This document shows positions 44,006-52,748 of a stretch of 64,000 bases of DNA, in pieces. How positions within the stretch are numbered: the first letter of the stretch is position 1; every line of letters begins with the position of its first letter. The stretch is from Pseudomonadota bacterium (GTDB taxonomy: Bacteria > Pseudomonadota > Gammaproteobacteria > Steroidobacterales > Steroidobacteraceae). Where the stretch lies: contig JBBCGI010000001.1 of NCBI GenBank assembly GCA_037200975.1, positions 2,604,001 to 2,668,000 on the forward strand. The letters run 5' to 3'. The notes under the pieces were generated by a model. That model searched no databases, was not told where the DNA came from, and saw nothing but the letters and a program-made list of their open reading frames with translations. A program made the translations under genes and the position numbers.

Positions 44006-44088
44006 GGAAAAGGGGACAGATCTATTTTTGATGAAGGTGCGCGAGCGCGGCAGGCCGGTCGGGCAAAAATAGATCTGTCCCCTTTTCC
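44006..44088. repeat. Palindromic element (GGGGACAGATCTATTTTT type) between convergent genes
   Basis: The 25-nt perfect arms begin GGAAAAGGGGACAGATC and flank a ~33-nt centre. A further AGAAGGGGACGGG lies just before the left arm (about 43994-44006), suggesting a partial duplication of the end. The facing genes stop 14 bp before it (TGA 43989-43991) and 4 bp after it (TGA 44093-44095, minus). Confidence 0.9.
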
Positions 44089-44092
44089 TCGA

Positions 44093-44692
44093 TCAGGCCT
44101 TCTTGATCTTGAGCTTCTCGATGACTTCCGCGCCCATGCCCTGGACGGTCTTCGCCTTGCTCGCCGCTTCGATCTCGTTGCCCGCCTTGTAATCCTTCGT
44201 GGCTTCGGCCCACGTGGACTTCATCGACTCGAGTACCGACTTCGAACCTTCGAACTCATCCTTGCTGATGCCGAACGGCAGACGCTTCGACTTGTCGAGC
44301 GTGTCGACCCGCGCCTGAATGGTGTCCACCATCTTCGGCACTTCGTCCTTGAGATTCGCCCATTCCGTCTTGGCGACTTTGGTCGCCGCGGCAATCTGCG
44401 CCTTGCCGGCGTTGACCGCGTCCTTCAGCGAATCCACCGCCTTCTGCAGCTGCGGCGTTCCGGCGAGCACGTTTTCGTACTCCTTCTTGTCGAGGCTCTC
44501 CTTGAGCCGGTCGTACTGCGCTTCGACGCCCTTGAGGCCGTCCGGCGCGTATTTCGCCGCTTCGCTCCTCACGTCCTTGAGCGAGGCTTCGATCTGCTCC
44601 AGCGCCTTGCTCGCCGGGGCCTTTTGTTGGGCACAGCCGGCCGCCAGCAGCGTGGTCGCCGCGATCGCCAGCATGATGTTTGGTATACGCAT
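44093..44692 (-). CDS. Alpha-helical lipoprotein
   Basis: This 199-residue protein has a lipoprotein signal with lipobox LAAGC (Cys about residue 20). The mature part is a long Lys/Glu/Ala-rich helical array (KALEQIEASLKDVRSEAAKY, LQKAVDSLKDAVNAGKAQI) likely to form a coiled-coil bundle. Similar helical lipoproteins act as envelope spacers or stress proteins. No specific family was recognised. Confidence 0.75.
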   Translation of the reverse strand: MRIPNIMLAIAATTLLAAGCAQQKAPASKALEQIEASLKDVRSEAAKYAPDGLKGVEAQYDRLKESLDKKEYENVLAGTPQLQKAVDSLKDAVNAGKAQIAAATKVAKTEWANLKDEVPKMVDTIQARVDTLDKSKRLPFGISKDEFEGSKSVLESMKSTWAEATKDYKAGNEIEAASKAKTVQGMGAEVIEKLKIKKA

Positions 44693-44784
44693 GATTAACT
44701 CCTTACAAGCAACCTTGTTAGGTTACGTGCGCGGAAGCTAACAGCGGTGTAGGACGAATGGAAGGATGATCGTAGGGTGCCCGC

Positions 44785-45162
44785 TCAAAAGGGCAGCAAA
44801 ACCCGCAGGCGCGCGTCGCGCAGGATCAGGCCGCCCCACATCAACACGCCCACGTACACGCCAAACAAGACGTGTGAGAACAGCGGATTGCCCAGCCGCA
44901 GGTGCGTCGCCACGGCTCCGCCGAGAAAGGCCGTGACCAGGATGGCGCCGAGAAAACTCGTGCGCGGATAGACGTAGAGCAGTGTGCAAATCAGCAAAAT
45001 GGCGCCGAGCTTGCGGGCCATATCCAAGCCCGGGAAGCCGATTTGCGCGCCCGCATCGAGCACCGGCTGGATCGCCGCGAGTTTGGCGCCCGCGTCGGCG
45101 AGCAGGAACAACACCACCAGCGCGCTCATCGCGAAACCCGTCCACCACATTTTTCCTCGCAT
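44785..45162 (-). CDS. DoxX-like small membrane protein
   Basis: The 125-residue protein has four membrane spans and matches the DoxX-like family (LLADAGAKLAAIQPVLDA near the start, GLDMARKLGAILLICTLLYVYPRTSFLGAILVTAFLGG in the middle, then HLRLGNPLFSH). These proteins are common beside AraC or stress regulators and have unknown function. The AraC gene lies upstream on the same strand, 48 bp away, and could regulate or be co-transcribed with it. Confidence 0.85.
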   Translation of the reverse strand: MRGKMWWTGFAMSALVVLFLLADAGAKLAAIQPVLDAGAQIGFPGLDMARKLGAILLICTLLYVYPRTSFLGAILVTAFLGGAVATHLRLGNPLFSHVLFGVYVGVLMWGGLILRDARLRVLLPF

Positions 45163-45210
45163 GGTTCTGCACCTTTCGTCAGGGAGCTGGATGTTAGGAG
45201 GCGGGCGGAC

Positions 45211-45912
45211 TCAGGTCTTGTACAGATACGACAGCTGCCGTTCCCCGCGCGCGATCCGCGCCGGAGTGAGGCCGATGAGTTTGCGCAGCGAACGCGTGAG
45301 ATGCGCCTGGTCGAAGTAGCCCGCGTCGTGCGCGACTTCTCCCGGCGATGCGCCCGCGCGTAATAGTTGGGTGGCACGGCGGGCTCGCTCGATCTGCCGG
45401 TGCGCCGCGTGACTCATGCCCGTCGCATTGAGGAAGTGGCGCTGGGCGCTGCGGATATTGAGCGCGGTGCGGTCGCCGGCGAGCGCCGCCGACACCGCCG
45501 CGTCGCGCGCTAGCAGGCCGCGGCGCACGAGCCGGTTCACGAAGACATCGGCATTGTCGAAGCCGGGGATTTCCCAGGCATCGCCCGCGAGCCGAAAGCG
45601 CTTGCGAAACGCCGGCGGCAGGCTCACGTCATTGCCGTTCAGCAGTCGCCACACGGGTAGTTCGGGCATGAACGCGCCCGCCTTGAAGCGGATAGCGAAC
45701 CATTCCCCGTCTGGCGGGCAATACACCTCGCGGGGTTGGGTCTCCGGGCCGTGAATAGTCACGGTCGTGGCGCCAGCGAGACGCGTAACCACCAACTCCC
45801 AGTGGCTGGATGCCACCGCAAGAAACTTGCCGCCGCTTTCGCTGTGGCAGGTCCAGACCCGCTCGATGAACGGAGAGTCCGAAGTCCGCTCGGCGTCGAA
45901 GTGGATGAACAC
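45211..45912 (-). CDS. AraC-family transcriptional regulator
   Basis: This 233-residue protein has an N-terminal beta-rich ligand domain (about 1-140; DSPFIERVWTCHSE, ELVVTRLAGATTVTIHGPE) and a C-terminal AraC HTH domain (about 150-228; RSAQRHFLNATGMS, GEVAHDAGYFDQAHLTRSLRKLIGLTPARI). The GTG at 45912 fits the family length better than the TTG at 45930; neither has a clear ribosome binding site. A palindromic element lies about 30 bp upstream of the start, between this gene and the ORF6N gene behind it. Confidence 0.85.
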   Translation of the reverse strand: MFIHFDAERTSDSPFIERVWTCHSESGGKFLAVASSHWELVVTRLAGATTVTIHGPETQPREVYCPPDGEWFAIRFKAGAFMPELPVWRLLNGNDVSLPPAFRKRFRLAGDAWEIPGFDNADVFVNRLVRRGLLARDAAVSAALAGDRTALNIRSAQRHFLNATGMSHAAHRQIERARRATQLLRAGASPGEVAHDAGYFDQAHLTRSLRKLIGLTPARIARGERQLSYLYKT

Positions 45913-45944
45913 GCGCCGAGCTTGCCGCAACCAGTGGAATGAGA

Positions 45945-45989
45945 AAAGGGGACATGCCGAATTTCTGAGTAATTCGGAATGTCCCCTTT
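45945..45989. repeat. Short palindromic element (GGGGACATNCCGAATT variant)
   Basis: AAAGGGGACATGCCGAATT is mirrored, with one mismatch, by AATTCGGAATGTCCCCTTT. It lies between two minus-strand genes, near the AraC start, so it is the second element not at a convergent junction. The arm differs from the main type after GGGGACAT, suggesting a divergent sub-family. Confidence 0.85.
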
Positions 45990-46073
45990 AAAACAGTGGA
46001 TGCGATTCTCTTCCGGATGGAGCAGCGGGGGACTCGCCAGCGCGATATCGCGCCGGACGAGTGCTGCGCACGC

Positions 46074-46688
46074 TCACCGTCTTGCCTTCCGCCGAGCCGA
46101 CGGATCTCCGCCTTCAACGTCTGCCGTGAAACCGATCGGCCGCGCGCGCCCCTTTGCGGGCACTTCGACGATCTGTCGGATCGACTCCACCAGATCAGAG
46201 ATCACGACGTCATGCGCCTCGACTCGCGTCGATAGATCTTCGATGAATGCCATCAGCCGTTCGCTAACTACCGCTGCCCGCCGCAGGCGCACGAACGCTC
46301 GCATGATCTCGATGTTGACGCGGATAGCGGTGTCGCTGCGCAAAACGCTGGAGAGCATGGCGACGCCTTGTTCGGTAAAGGCCATCACCTGATATCGCCT
46401 CCCACCGCGCCCCTCGGGAATGTTTGAGGTCACAAACTGTGACCTCAAACGCATAAGTTCTTGACGAGTAAGGGAAAAAACAAAATCTGACGGGAAGCGT
46501 TTTCGATTTCTACGCACCGCCTGAAGCAATGCTTTCACGGTCACGCCATAGAGCGTCGCCAGGTCCGTATCCAGCATGATGGATGAGCCGCGTACCCGAT
46601 GAATTCGCGCATCAATGTCGACGGGTGCCGCAACACTTTCCAGCGACGGCTCTTCTTTCGCCACACCGACGGTAATCGCGCCATCCAT
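46074..46688 (-). CDS. ORF6N-domain (phage-regulator-like) protein
   Basis: The 204-residue protein carries an ORF6N domain (about 25-130): IHRVRGSSIMLDTDLATLYG, LLQAVRRNRKRFPSDFVFSL, LRSQFVTSN, GGRRYQVMAFTEQGVAMLSS, VLRSDTAIRVNIEIMRAFV. The family is linked to DNA binding and is frequent in phages and integrated elements. There are no phage neighbours here. The upstream 229 bp are visibly AT-richer (CTTATATATC), which suggests the gene arrived separately. Confidence 0.88.
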   Translation of the reverse strand: MDGAITVGVAKEEPSLESVAAPVDIDARIHRVRGSSIMLDTDLATLYGVTVKALLQAVRRNRKRFPSDFVFSLTRQELMRLRSQFVTSNIPEGRGGRRYQVMAFTEQGVAMLSSVLRSDTAIRVNIEIMRAFVRLRRAAVVSERLMAFIEDLSTRVEAHDVVISDLVESIRQIVEVPAKGRARPIGFTADVEGGDPSARRKARR

Positions 46689-46917
46689 GGCTCATACCCA
46701 CTCTTATATATCGTCCTTACAGTTTCCCTCGACCCTGGACATCCGCACAGCCGCAAATCCGCTGCGTTCATCCTGAAACTCATCCCCAACTCGAACGGGA
46801 ACCGCATTCGAGCCGGCTAACTAAACACCCTTAGCGGACGCCGGACATAGCGCCCTCGTTCAAGAATATGAGAAGCGCCCTTCACTCCGGACAGCAGCCG
46901 GTCCGAAAGTCGCGGTG

Positions 46918-49900
46918 CTAGTTAGCCGGAAGGCGTGCGCGCAGCTGTGCCAGCGGTTGCGCGAACCAGGGCAGCGCCGCCGCACTCCGCACGCCTTCGG
47001 CCCGCGCCAACGCGCCGCGCGCCCGCGCGGGGTCACCGGCCTGCAGGAAGTACTCCGCCATCATGCCCTGCAGCTGCGCGACCCACGGGCTCGCCGGATC
47101 GTCGTACTTCGTGCGCAGCGCCAATGCCGCGTCCAGGTCCTTGCGCGCAGCCGGAAGATCGCCAGCCGCCTGCTCGAGGCGCCCGAGCGCCGTGTGCAGC
47201 TGGATCGCCTCGTCGACGCTCAACGCGCCCCCGCTGCGCACGGTCTTGATCAGCGGCTGCGATTCGAGCCGCGTCAGCGTCTGGCGTGCGAGCGGCGCCG
47301 TCGGCAGCTGCTGCGTATAAGAGAACAACGTCTCCGGCAGCGCATCGCTCGCGTTCTCGCCCAGCTTCAGCACCAGGTCGAGCGCCTGTTGCGGATACTG
47401 CGCGCCGGCAGCATCGTGCCTGGCATGCGCGAGCTCACCTTCGCGCAGCAGCAGCCGCACGTCGCGCGTCGTGCCCGTATCGGAGGTGCCTTTGAATCCT
47501 GCCGCGGCTGCATTCAGATAACCGGCAGCTTCGTCGAGGCGGTTCAGCAGGATCAATATCTGCGCCTGTTCGACGCCAGTGATCAGGATCTGCCGCAGGT
47601 TCGCCGGGTCCTTGGCATACGGTGAGCTCAGCGTTGCATCGTGCAGCGAGCGCGCCGTTTCGAGCTGGCCCATCGCGAGCGTCGCGCGCGCGCGGTGCAG
47701 CCGGAAGTACGAGACGACGCGATCGTCCGGACCTCGGCTCGCCACCAGGCTCGTGATGGCGGTGTTCATGCGCTGATCCGCTTCGGCCCGTTTGCCTTCG
47801 GCCGCGAGGATCAACCCGAGATTGATGTTCGTCATCGAGACGTTCGCGTGCTCCGGGCCGTACAAGGCCTGGTAGGTCGTGGCTGCGGCACGCACGTATT
47901 TCTCGGCCTCCGCGTAGCGATGCACGTGGCGCAGCATGTCGCCGAAGTTGTCGTAACCGAACGCGGCTAGATAGGTGCCGGCACCGAAGTTCTGCTCGGC
48001 CGCCTTGATGGCATCGACGTAATAAGGCTCGGCACCCGCATAGTCGCCGGCGCTTTCGAGCGTCCGCGCCAGGTAGAAACCCGCGCGCGACAGATCGGCA
48101 CTGTGGGCGCCGGCTGCCTTGAGCGACTTCAGCGCGAGTTCGAGGTGCTCGCGCGGCACCTTGCTTTCGGGCGGATCGATCTGGTTGTGCACATTGCCTA
48201 ACAGGATATGAGTGCGCGCAAACACGGCCGAGTTGGCGGAATTCGCTGGACCCAGCGCCGTCAGCACGTTGTCCGCCACCGCGGTCGCCTGCGTGAAATC
48301 TCCCTTGCGTACCAGCACTTCGGCCTTGGCCTCGAGCGCCTCGGCGTACCGCAGGTCGCGTTCTCCATAGAGCCGGCGCGCGACCCCGACGGCTTCGTCC
48401 GCGGCCTTGAGCCCGGCGTCGAGCAGATCGAGCGAATCGTTGAGCGACGCCATGAGGATCAGCAGATCGAGCCGCACCTGCGAATCCGCGCTGTGTTCGG
48501 CGAACAGCTTGCGGGTTCCGAGGTCGAGCATCTGCTTCGCGGTCGCATCCGCGGGCGACAACCCCTGCGGCGTGTTTTCGGCCACAGACTCGAACAGGCC
48601 GATGACGAACTCCTTGCTGGCCTTCTGGTTCGCGCTTTCGAGCTGCGCGATGCGCCGCTGCCACAGCGCGGTGCTCAAGCCCACGGCGAGCGCCAGTGTG
48701 ACCGCGACGGCCGAACCCACCACGAGTTTGTGTCGCAGCACGAATCGGCGCGCGCCTTCCCACCAGCTCTCGGGCCGCGCGTTGATCGCGCGCCCGTCGA
48801 GGTACTGCTGGATGTCGACGGTCAGCGCGTCCGCCGTGCGATACCGCTCGTTCAATGCGGCGCGCATGGCGGTCAACACGATGGTGTCGAGATCGCCGCG
48901 CAGCGCGCGCGCCAGCTTGTTAGGCGAGGCTGCGCGCGCGGCCGCCTTGGTTTCATCGCCCACGGCCTGGCTCGGCCGGCGTATGTCGGCCGCGAGAATG
49001 GCTTCCTCCAGCGCCGCGGCGGAACCGCGCGCCAGCTTGTAAGGACGCTCGCCGGTCAGCAGCTCGTACAGGATGACGCCGAGAGAATAGACATCGGACG
49101 CGGTCGTGAGCGGCGCGCCCGCGATCTGCTCGGGCGAGGCGTAGTCGGGCGTGAGCGCGCGGCCACCGAACTGCGTCAACGCGGTGTCGGCGGTGCTGCC
49201 TTCCACCGTGAGTTTCGCGATGCCGAAGTCGAGCACCACCGCGGCGCCCGCCGCCGTCACCAGGATGTTCGCCGGCTTCAGATCGCGATGGATGACCAGG
49301 TGGCTGTGCGCGTGCTGGATCGCCTGCAATACCTGGATGAAGAGACGGATACGCTCGCGCACCCCGAGCTGCTTCTCATCGCAGTACACATTGATCGGCA
49401 CACCTTCGATGTATTCGAGCGCCAGATACGGCTGGCCGCCGGCCGTGACGCCGGCATCGTAGAGCCGTGCGATGTTCGGATGCGCGAGGCTTTCGAGGAT
49501 GTCGCGCTCGCGCCCCATACGCGCGGCGAACTCCGCGTGCAACATGCCGGGGTGCGGTAGTTTGAGCGCGACGGTGCGGCGCGTGAGCCCTTCGGTGCGC
49601 CGCGCCAGCCACACGGCGCCCATGCCGCCGCGGCCGAGTTCGCGCATGAGCTCGTACGGGCCGACGCGCGCGCCCGCGGCCAGTGTGACGGCATCCGCCA
49701 CGCTGACCGCGCCCGCGATCGCCGCATGCACCTGGCGGCTCACGTCGCTCAGCGTGTGGGAGTTGTTGCCCGGGGGGATGGTCAGCAGATTGCGCAGCGC
49801 CGGTTTCAGCGTGTCGTTCGCGGCCGGCAGGTTCTCGATCCAGGTCGCGCGCTCTTCCGGCGGTAGTTCGAGCGCCGCATCGATGAGCCGCGAGAGTTCG

Positions 49901-49926
49901 GCAATCTCGGCGGCGTCGCGTTTCAA
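46918..49926 (-). CDS. Membrane Ser/Thr protein kinase with TPR sensor region
   Basis: This 1002-residue protein has an N-terminal helical module (about 1-50), a PKN-type kinase domain (about 88-360: GRGGMGAVW, Lys in VALKLPH, HRDLKPAN with D215, DFG with D233, TPDYASPEQ activation segment), one membrane span (about 403-425) and a long extracytoplasmic TPR region (about 430-1000). The catalytic residues are intact. It starts with TTG overlapping the TGA of the upstream ECF sigma gene (TTGA), a strong coupling signal. It likely senses envelope or peptide signals and acts with that sigma factor; the targets are unknown. Confidence 0.9.
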   Translation of the reverse strand: MKRDAAEIAELSRLIDAALELPPEERATWIENLPAANDTLKPALRNLLTIPPGNNSHTLSDVSRQVHAAIAGAVSVADAVTLAAGARVGPYELMRELGRGGMGAVWLARRTEGLTRRTVALKLPHPGMLHAEFAARMGRERDILESLAHPNIARLYDAGVTAGGQPYLALEYIEGVPINVYCDEKQLGVRERIRLFIQVLQAIQHAHSHLVIHRDLKPANILVTAAGAAVVLDFGIAKLTVEGSTADTALTQFGGRALTPDYASPEQIAGAPLTTASDVYSLGVILYELLTGERPYKLARGSAAALEEAILAADIRRPSQAVGDETKAAARAASPNKLARALRGDLDTIVLTAMRAALNERYRTADALTVDIQQYLDGRAINARPESWWEGARRFVLRHKLVVGSAVAVTLALAVGLSTALWQRRIAQLESANQKASKEFVIGLFESVAENTPQGLSPADATAKQMLDLGTRKLFAEHSADSQVRLDLLILMASLNDSLDLLDAGLKAADEAVGVARRLYGERDLRYAEALEAKAEVLVRKGDFTQATAVADNVLTALGPANSANSAVFARTHILLGNVHNQIDPPESKVPREHLELALKSLKAAGAHSADLSRAGFYLARTLESAGDYAGAEPYYVDAIKAAEQNFGAGTYLAAFGYDNFGDMLRHVHRYAEAEKYVRAAATTYQALYGPEHANVSMTNINLGLILAAEGKRAEADQRMNTAITSLVASRGPDDRVVSYFRLHRARATLAMGQLETARSLHDATLSSPYAKDPANLRQILITGVEQAQILILLNRLDEAAGYLNAAAAGFKGTSDTGTTRDVRLLLREGELAHARHDAAGAQYPQQALDLVLKLGENASDALPETLFSYTQQLPTAPLARQTLTRLESQPLIKTVRSGGALSVDEAIQLHTALGRLEQAAGDLPAARKDLDAALALRTKYDDPASPWVAQLQGMMAEYFLQAGDPARARGALARAEGVRSAAALPWFAQPLAQLRARLPAN

Positions 49927-50507
49927 AGCAGCGCGTCTAACAACAGCAGCCTGGCTTTTTCGAGATCGCGGCGCACGGTGCGATCCGTGACGCCCAGCAC
50001 TTCGGCGATCTGGTCGTTGTCGAGCGCCGCAAAGTAACGCATCTCGATCACGCTCACCAGGCGCTGGTCGACCTGCGCGAGCTCTTCGAGGAATTCGTGC
50101 ATGCGCAGGATCTCGTCGGCCGGCGAGGCGACTGCGTCGAGCACGTCCGAATTCAGCGTGACGTGTAATTCCGCGCCGCCGGCGCGCTCCGTGCGGCTGT
50201 GGCGCACGAAGTCCACGACCACGGAGCGCATGACGTGCGCGGCGTAGGCGAGAAAGTGTTTGCGATTCTCGACGTTGACGCGGCCGGCTTTCACCAGCCG
50301 TAGATAGGATTCGTGCACCAGCGAGGTGGTATCGAGCATCTGCACGTTGTTCAAGCTGCGCACGCGCTGGTGCGCGAGGCTGCGCAACTCCGGGTAGAGC
50401 ATTCCGTAGAGCTGGCCGATCGCGGTCTTGTCGCCCTGGCCCGCCGCCTCGAGCATGCCGGTTACGCTGCCTGACTCGTCCGCCGTCATCACCCTGACAT
50501 TCCCCAT
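49923..50507 (-). CDS. ECF sigma factor of the kinase-associated type
   Basis: The 194-residue protein has region 2 (about 15-90; AIGQLYGMLYPELRSLAHQRV, then TTSLVHESYLRL) and region 4 (about 125-190; VIEMRYFAALDNDQIAEVLGVTDRTVRRDLEKAR). The LAHQRVR and SLVHESYLRL signatures belong to the ECF group often found beside PKN-type kinases, with no anti-sigma factor of the usual kind. Regulation by the adjacent kinase is plausible. The gene is divergent from the TpsA gene, sharing a ~200-bp control region. The start at 50507 or 50489 is uncertain. Confidence 0.88.
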   Translation of the reverse strand: MGNVRVMTADESGSVTGMLEAAGQGDKTAIGQLYGMLYPELRSLAHQRVRSLNNVQMLDTTSLVHESYLRLVKAGRVNVENRKHFLAYAAHVMRSVVVDFVRHSRTERAGGAELHVTLNSDVLDAVASPADEILRMHEFLEELAQVDQRLVSVIEMRYFAALDNDQIAEVLGVTDRTVRRDLEKARLLLLDALL

Positions 50508-50711
50508 GACGTTGTTCTCTCGAGTGGCCTCAGTATGAAGGCCTCCAGACGATACGGGCGGCATTTTGAACGGGCACTGAACCGAAACGCGAGAAAAGCC
50601 CGCTGGCCCGGAACGGGCGCTGTCCAAACCACGGCGGCCACCGCGTATGCATATATAAGAGTCGCGCCGTCTGGCGGCGGGACCGCCATTCCGTTGTTTG
50701 GGGAGCCGTCC

Positions 50712-52745
50712 ATGAGTTCATTGAAATTGGCATTGCCCGGCCTGTTGTTTGCGGCCTGCGCCAACGCCGGGCCCGCGGACGGTGTGGTTCGCGGCGGAAC
50801 CGCCACGATCTCGCAGACGGCGAACACCACCACCGTCACCCAGACCTCGAACCGCGCGGTGATCGACTGGCGCACGTTCAACATCGCACCGGCGGAGACG
50901 GTGAATTTCCTGCAGCCGAACGCGCAAGCGGCGGTGCTCAATCGCGTGACCGGTGGCCAGTTCTCCTCGCTGCAGGGCACGCTGACCGCGAACGGCCAGG
51001 TGTTCCTGGTGAATCCGAATGGCGTGCTGATCGGCAACGGCGCCACGATCAACGTGGGCTCGTTCTTTGTCAGCACGGCTAACATCTCGACCGCGGCGTT
51101 CATGCGCGATCCGGTGGCCGCGGCGGGAAGGTACGCTTTCGATGAGCTCGCGCCGGGCGCGGGTACGGCCAGCATCGTGAATGCCGGCAACATCACCGTG
51201 GCCGAAGGCGGCATGGTCGCGCTGGTCGCGCCGGGCGTGAAGAACTCCGGCGTCATCACGGCGCGGCTCGGCACGATCGAGCTCGCGTCGGCTACGCACT
51301 TCACGCTGGACTTGTTTGGCGACGATCTGATCCGGCTCGCGCTCGGGGATTCCGTTGCTGGCGCTCTGATGGACAACACCGGCAGCGCGCTCACCGCGCA
51401 GATCGGCGCGGGCGGGCAATTGACGGCCGACGGCGGACGCATCGTGTTGCTGTCCGTGCCGGCGGCGGTGGGCGTGGTCAACGATGCGATCAATCTATCC
51501 GGTGTCCTGCGTGCGCAAAGCGTGGGCCTGAACCAGCGCGGCGAGATCTCGCTGCTGGCCAACCAGGGCGCCATCACGATCGGAGGCGGCATCGATGCGT
51601 CTTCCGCCGTGGCGGGCGTGCAGGGCGGAGACGTGTCCGTCATCGGCAGCACCCTGCATCTGACGAATACCGCCCGGATCAACGCCTCGGGCCTCGGCGG
51701 CGGCGGCATGGTCGTGCTCGGCGGCAAAGACTCGGGCTCGTTCGGCAGCGGTACGGCGGCGACAACCACCGGCCAAACTACCGTCGATCTCGGCGCGCTC
51801 GTCAGCGCCTGCGGCACGGCCGCGTGCGCGCAGGACGGCACAGGCGGCGCGGGCGACGGCGGCACCATTCGTTTGTATTCCACGCTGGCGACCACGTTGA
51901 ACGGCGAGATCAATGTCTCCTCCGGCGCGGTGAATCGCGCCGGCATCATGGAAGTCGTCAGCGACAGCGGTGTGACGTCGATGGGTTCGCAGGCGCGCAT
52001 GATCGGCATCACGGGCGAGGCGCAGCTCGCGGGTTTCGCCGCCATCATCGGCAACACACTCGAGCTCGCGCCGACCAGCCTCGTGAGCATGCGAGACGCC
52101 GTGGGCAATCTGCCGGACGGCAGCCCGCGCCTGATCTGGGATTCGAACCCCGGCGCCACGACGCGCAATTTCGTCAACGATCCGGATCTCGTCACGCGGC
52201 AGACGGATCAGCCCGTGCTCATCCACGCGTACACCAACAATGGCGTGTCCGACTACACGAATCATTTGCCGACCATCGATGCGGCGGGCGTCGAAACGCC
52301 GGTGGGCACACTGCGACCCAATGGCGGCGCGCCGTCGAGCTTCGCGTCGAGCGCCAGCGATACGCTGGCCGCGATCCCGGTGAGCTTCCCGCCGCCGTCG
52401 ACCGGTGGTCCCGGAACCGGTCCCGACAATCTCAACAACCAGGTGGCGAACACGGCCAATGGTTTGACGCGCGATGCGGCGGACACCACGGACGCCATCG
52501 TCAAGGCGGGACGCAACGACGTGGGGGGCGATACGCCCATGCTGCTGGTGGTGGGCGGGCCTGGTGTAGCGCAGGTCGCGGATCTTGGCCGCTCCGGTCC
52601 CGTCGCCGGTGCCAGCCCCGACGTCTTCGGCGCCAACTACTCCGTGCTCGCACCCGCCGGCGGCGCGGACGATACGCAGATCGCGGATTACCTGTGCCTG
52701 ACGCCGTTCGCCGCGAATGCCTGCCGGCCGAAGCCCGCTAACTAG
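50712..52745 (+). CDS. Two-partner secretion exoprotein (TpsA, filamentous haemagglutinin-like)
   Basis: This 677-residue protein has a signal peptide (about 1-20) and the TPS domain (about 22-270): GGTATISQT, DWRTFNIAPAETVNFLQPN, NRVTGGQFSSLQGTL, GQVFLVNPNGVLIGNGATINVGSFF. A modest beta-helix follows, then a Pro/Gly linker (about 560-590) and an end with CLTPFAANAC, a cysteine pair near the C-terminus. It is short for a TpsA. Its transporter is the TpsB gene at 54256. The ATG at 50712 has a GGGAG site. A small minus-strand gene ends 3 bp beyond its stop. Confidence 0.9.
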   Translation: MSSLKLALPGLLFAACANAGPADGVVRGGTATISQTANTTTVTQTSNRAVIDWRTFNIAPAETVNFLQPNAQAAVLNRVTGGQFSSLQGTLTANGQVFLVNPNGVLIGNGATINVGSFFVSTANISTAAFMRDPVAAAGRYAFDELAPGAGTASIVNAGNITVAEGGMVALVAPGVKNSGVITARLGTIELASATHFTLDLFGDDLIRLALGDSVAGALMDNTGSALTAQIGAGGQLTADGGRIVLLSVPAAVGVVNDAINLSGVLRAQSVGLNQRGEISLLANQGAITIGGGIDASSAVAGVQGGDVSVIGSTLHLTNTARINASGLGGGGMVVLGGKDSGSFGSGTAATTTGQTTVDLGALVSACGTAACAQDGTGGAGDGGTIRLYSTLATTLNGEINVSSGAVNRAGIMEVVSDSGVTSMGSQARMIGITGEAQLAGFAAIIGNTLELAPTSLVSMRDAVGNLPDGSPRLIWDSNPGATTRNFVNDPDLVTRQTDQPVLIHAYTNNGVSDYTNHLPTIDAAGVETPVGTLRPNGGAPSSFASSASDTLAAIPVSFPPPSTGGPGTGPDNLNNQVANTANGLTRDAADTTDAIVKAGRNDVGGDTPMLLVVGGPGVAQVADLGRSGPVAGASPDVFGANYSVLAPAGGADDTQIADYLCLTPFAANACRPKPAN

Positions 52746-52748
52746 TCG

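Noticed and set aside
1-45989. The repeated GGGGAC units as a CRISPR array
   Set aside because: Copies are scattered singly over 46 kb, are palindromes with variable arms, and lack regular spacers or cas genes.
50489-52195. A 568-codon frame antisense to the TpsA gene
   Set aside because: It mirrors third-position bias of the TpsA gene, has no recognisable domain, and overlaps a gene with clear TPS-domain motifs.
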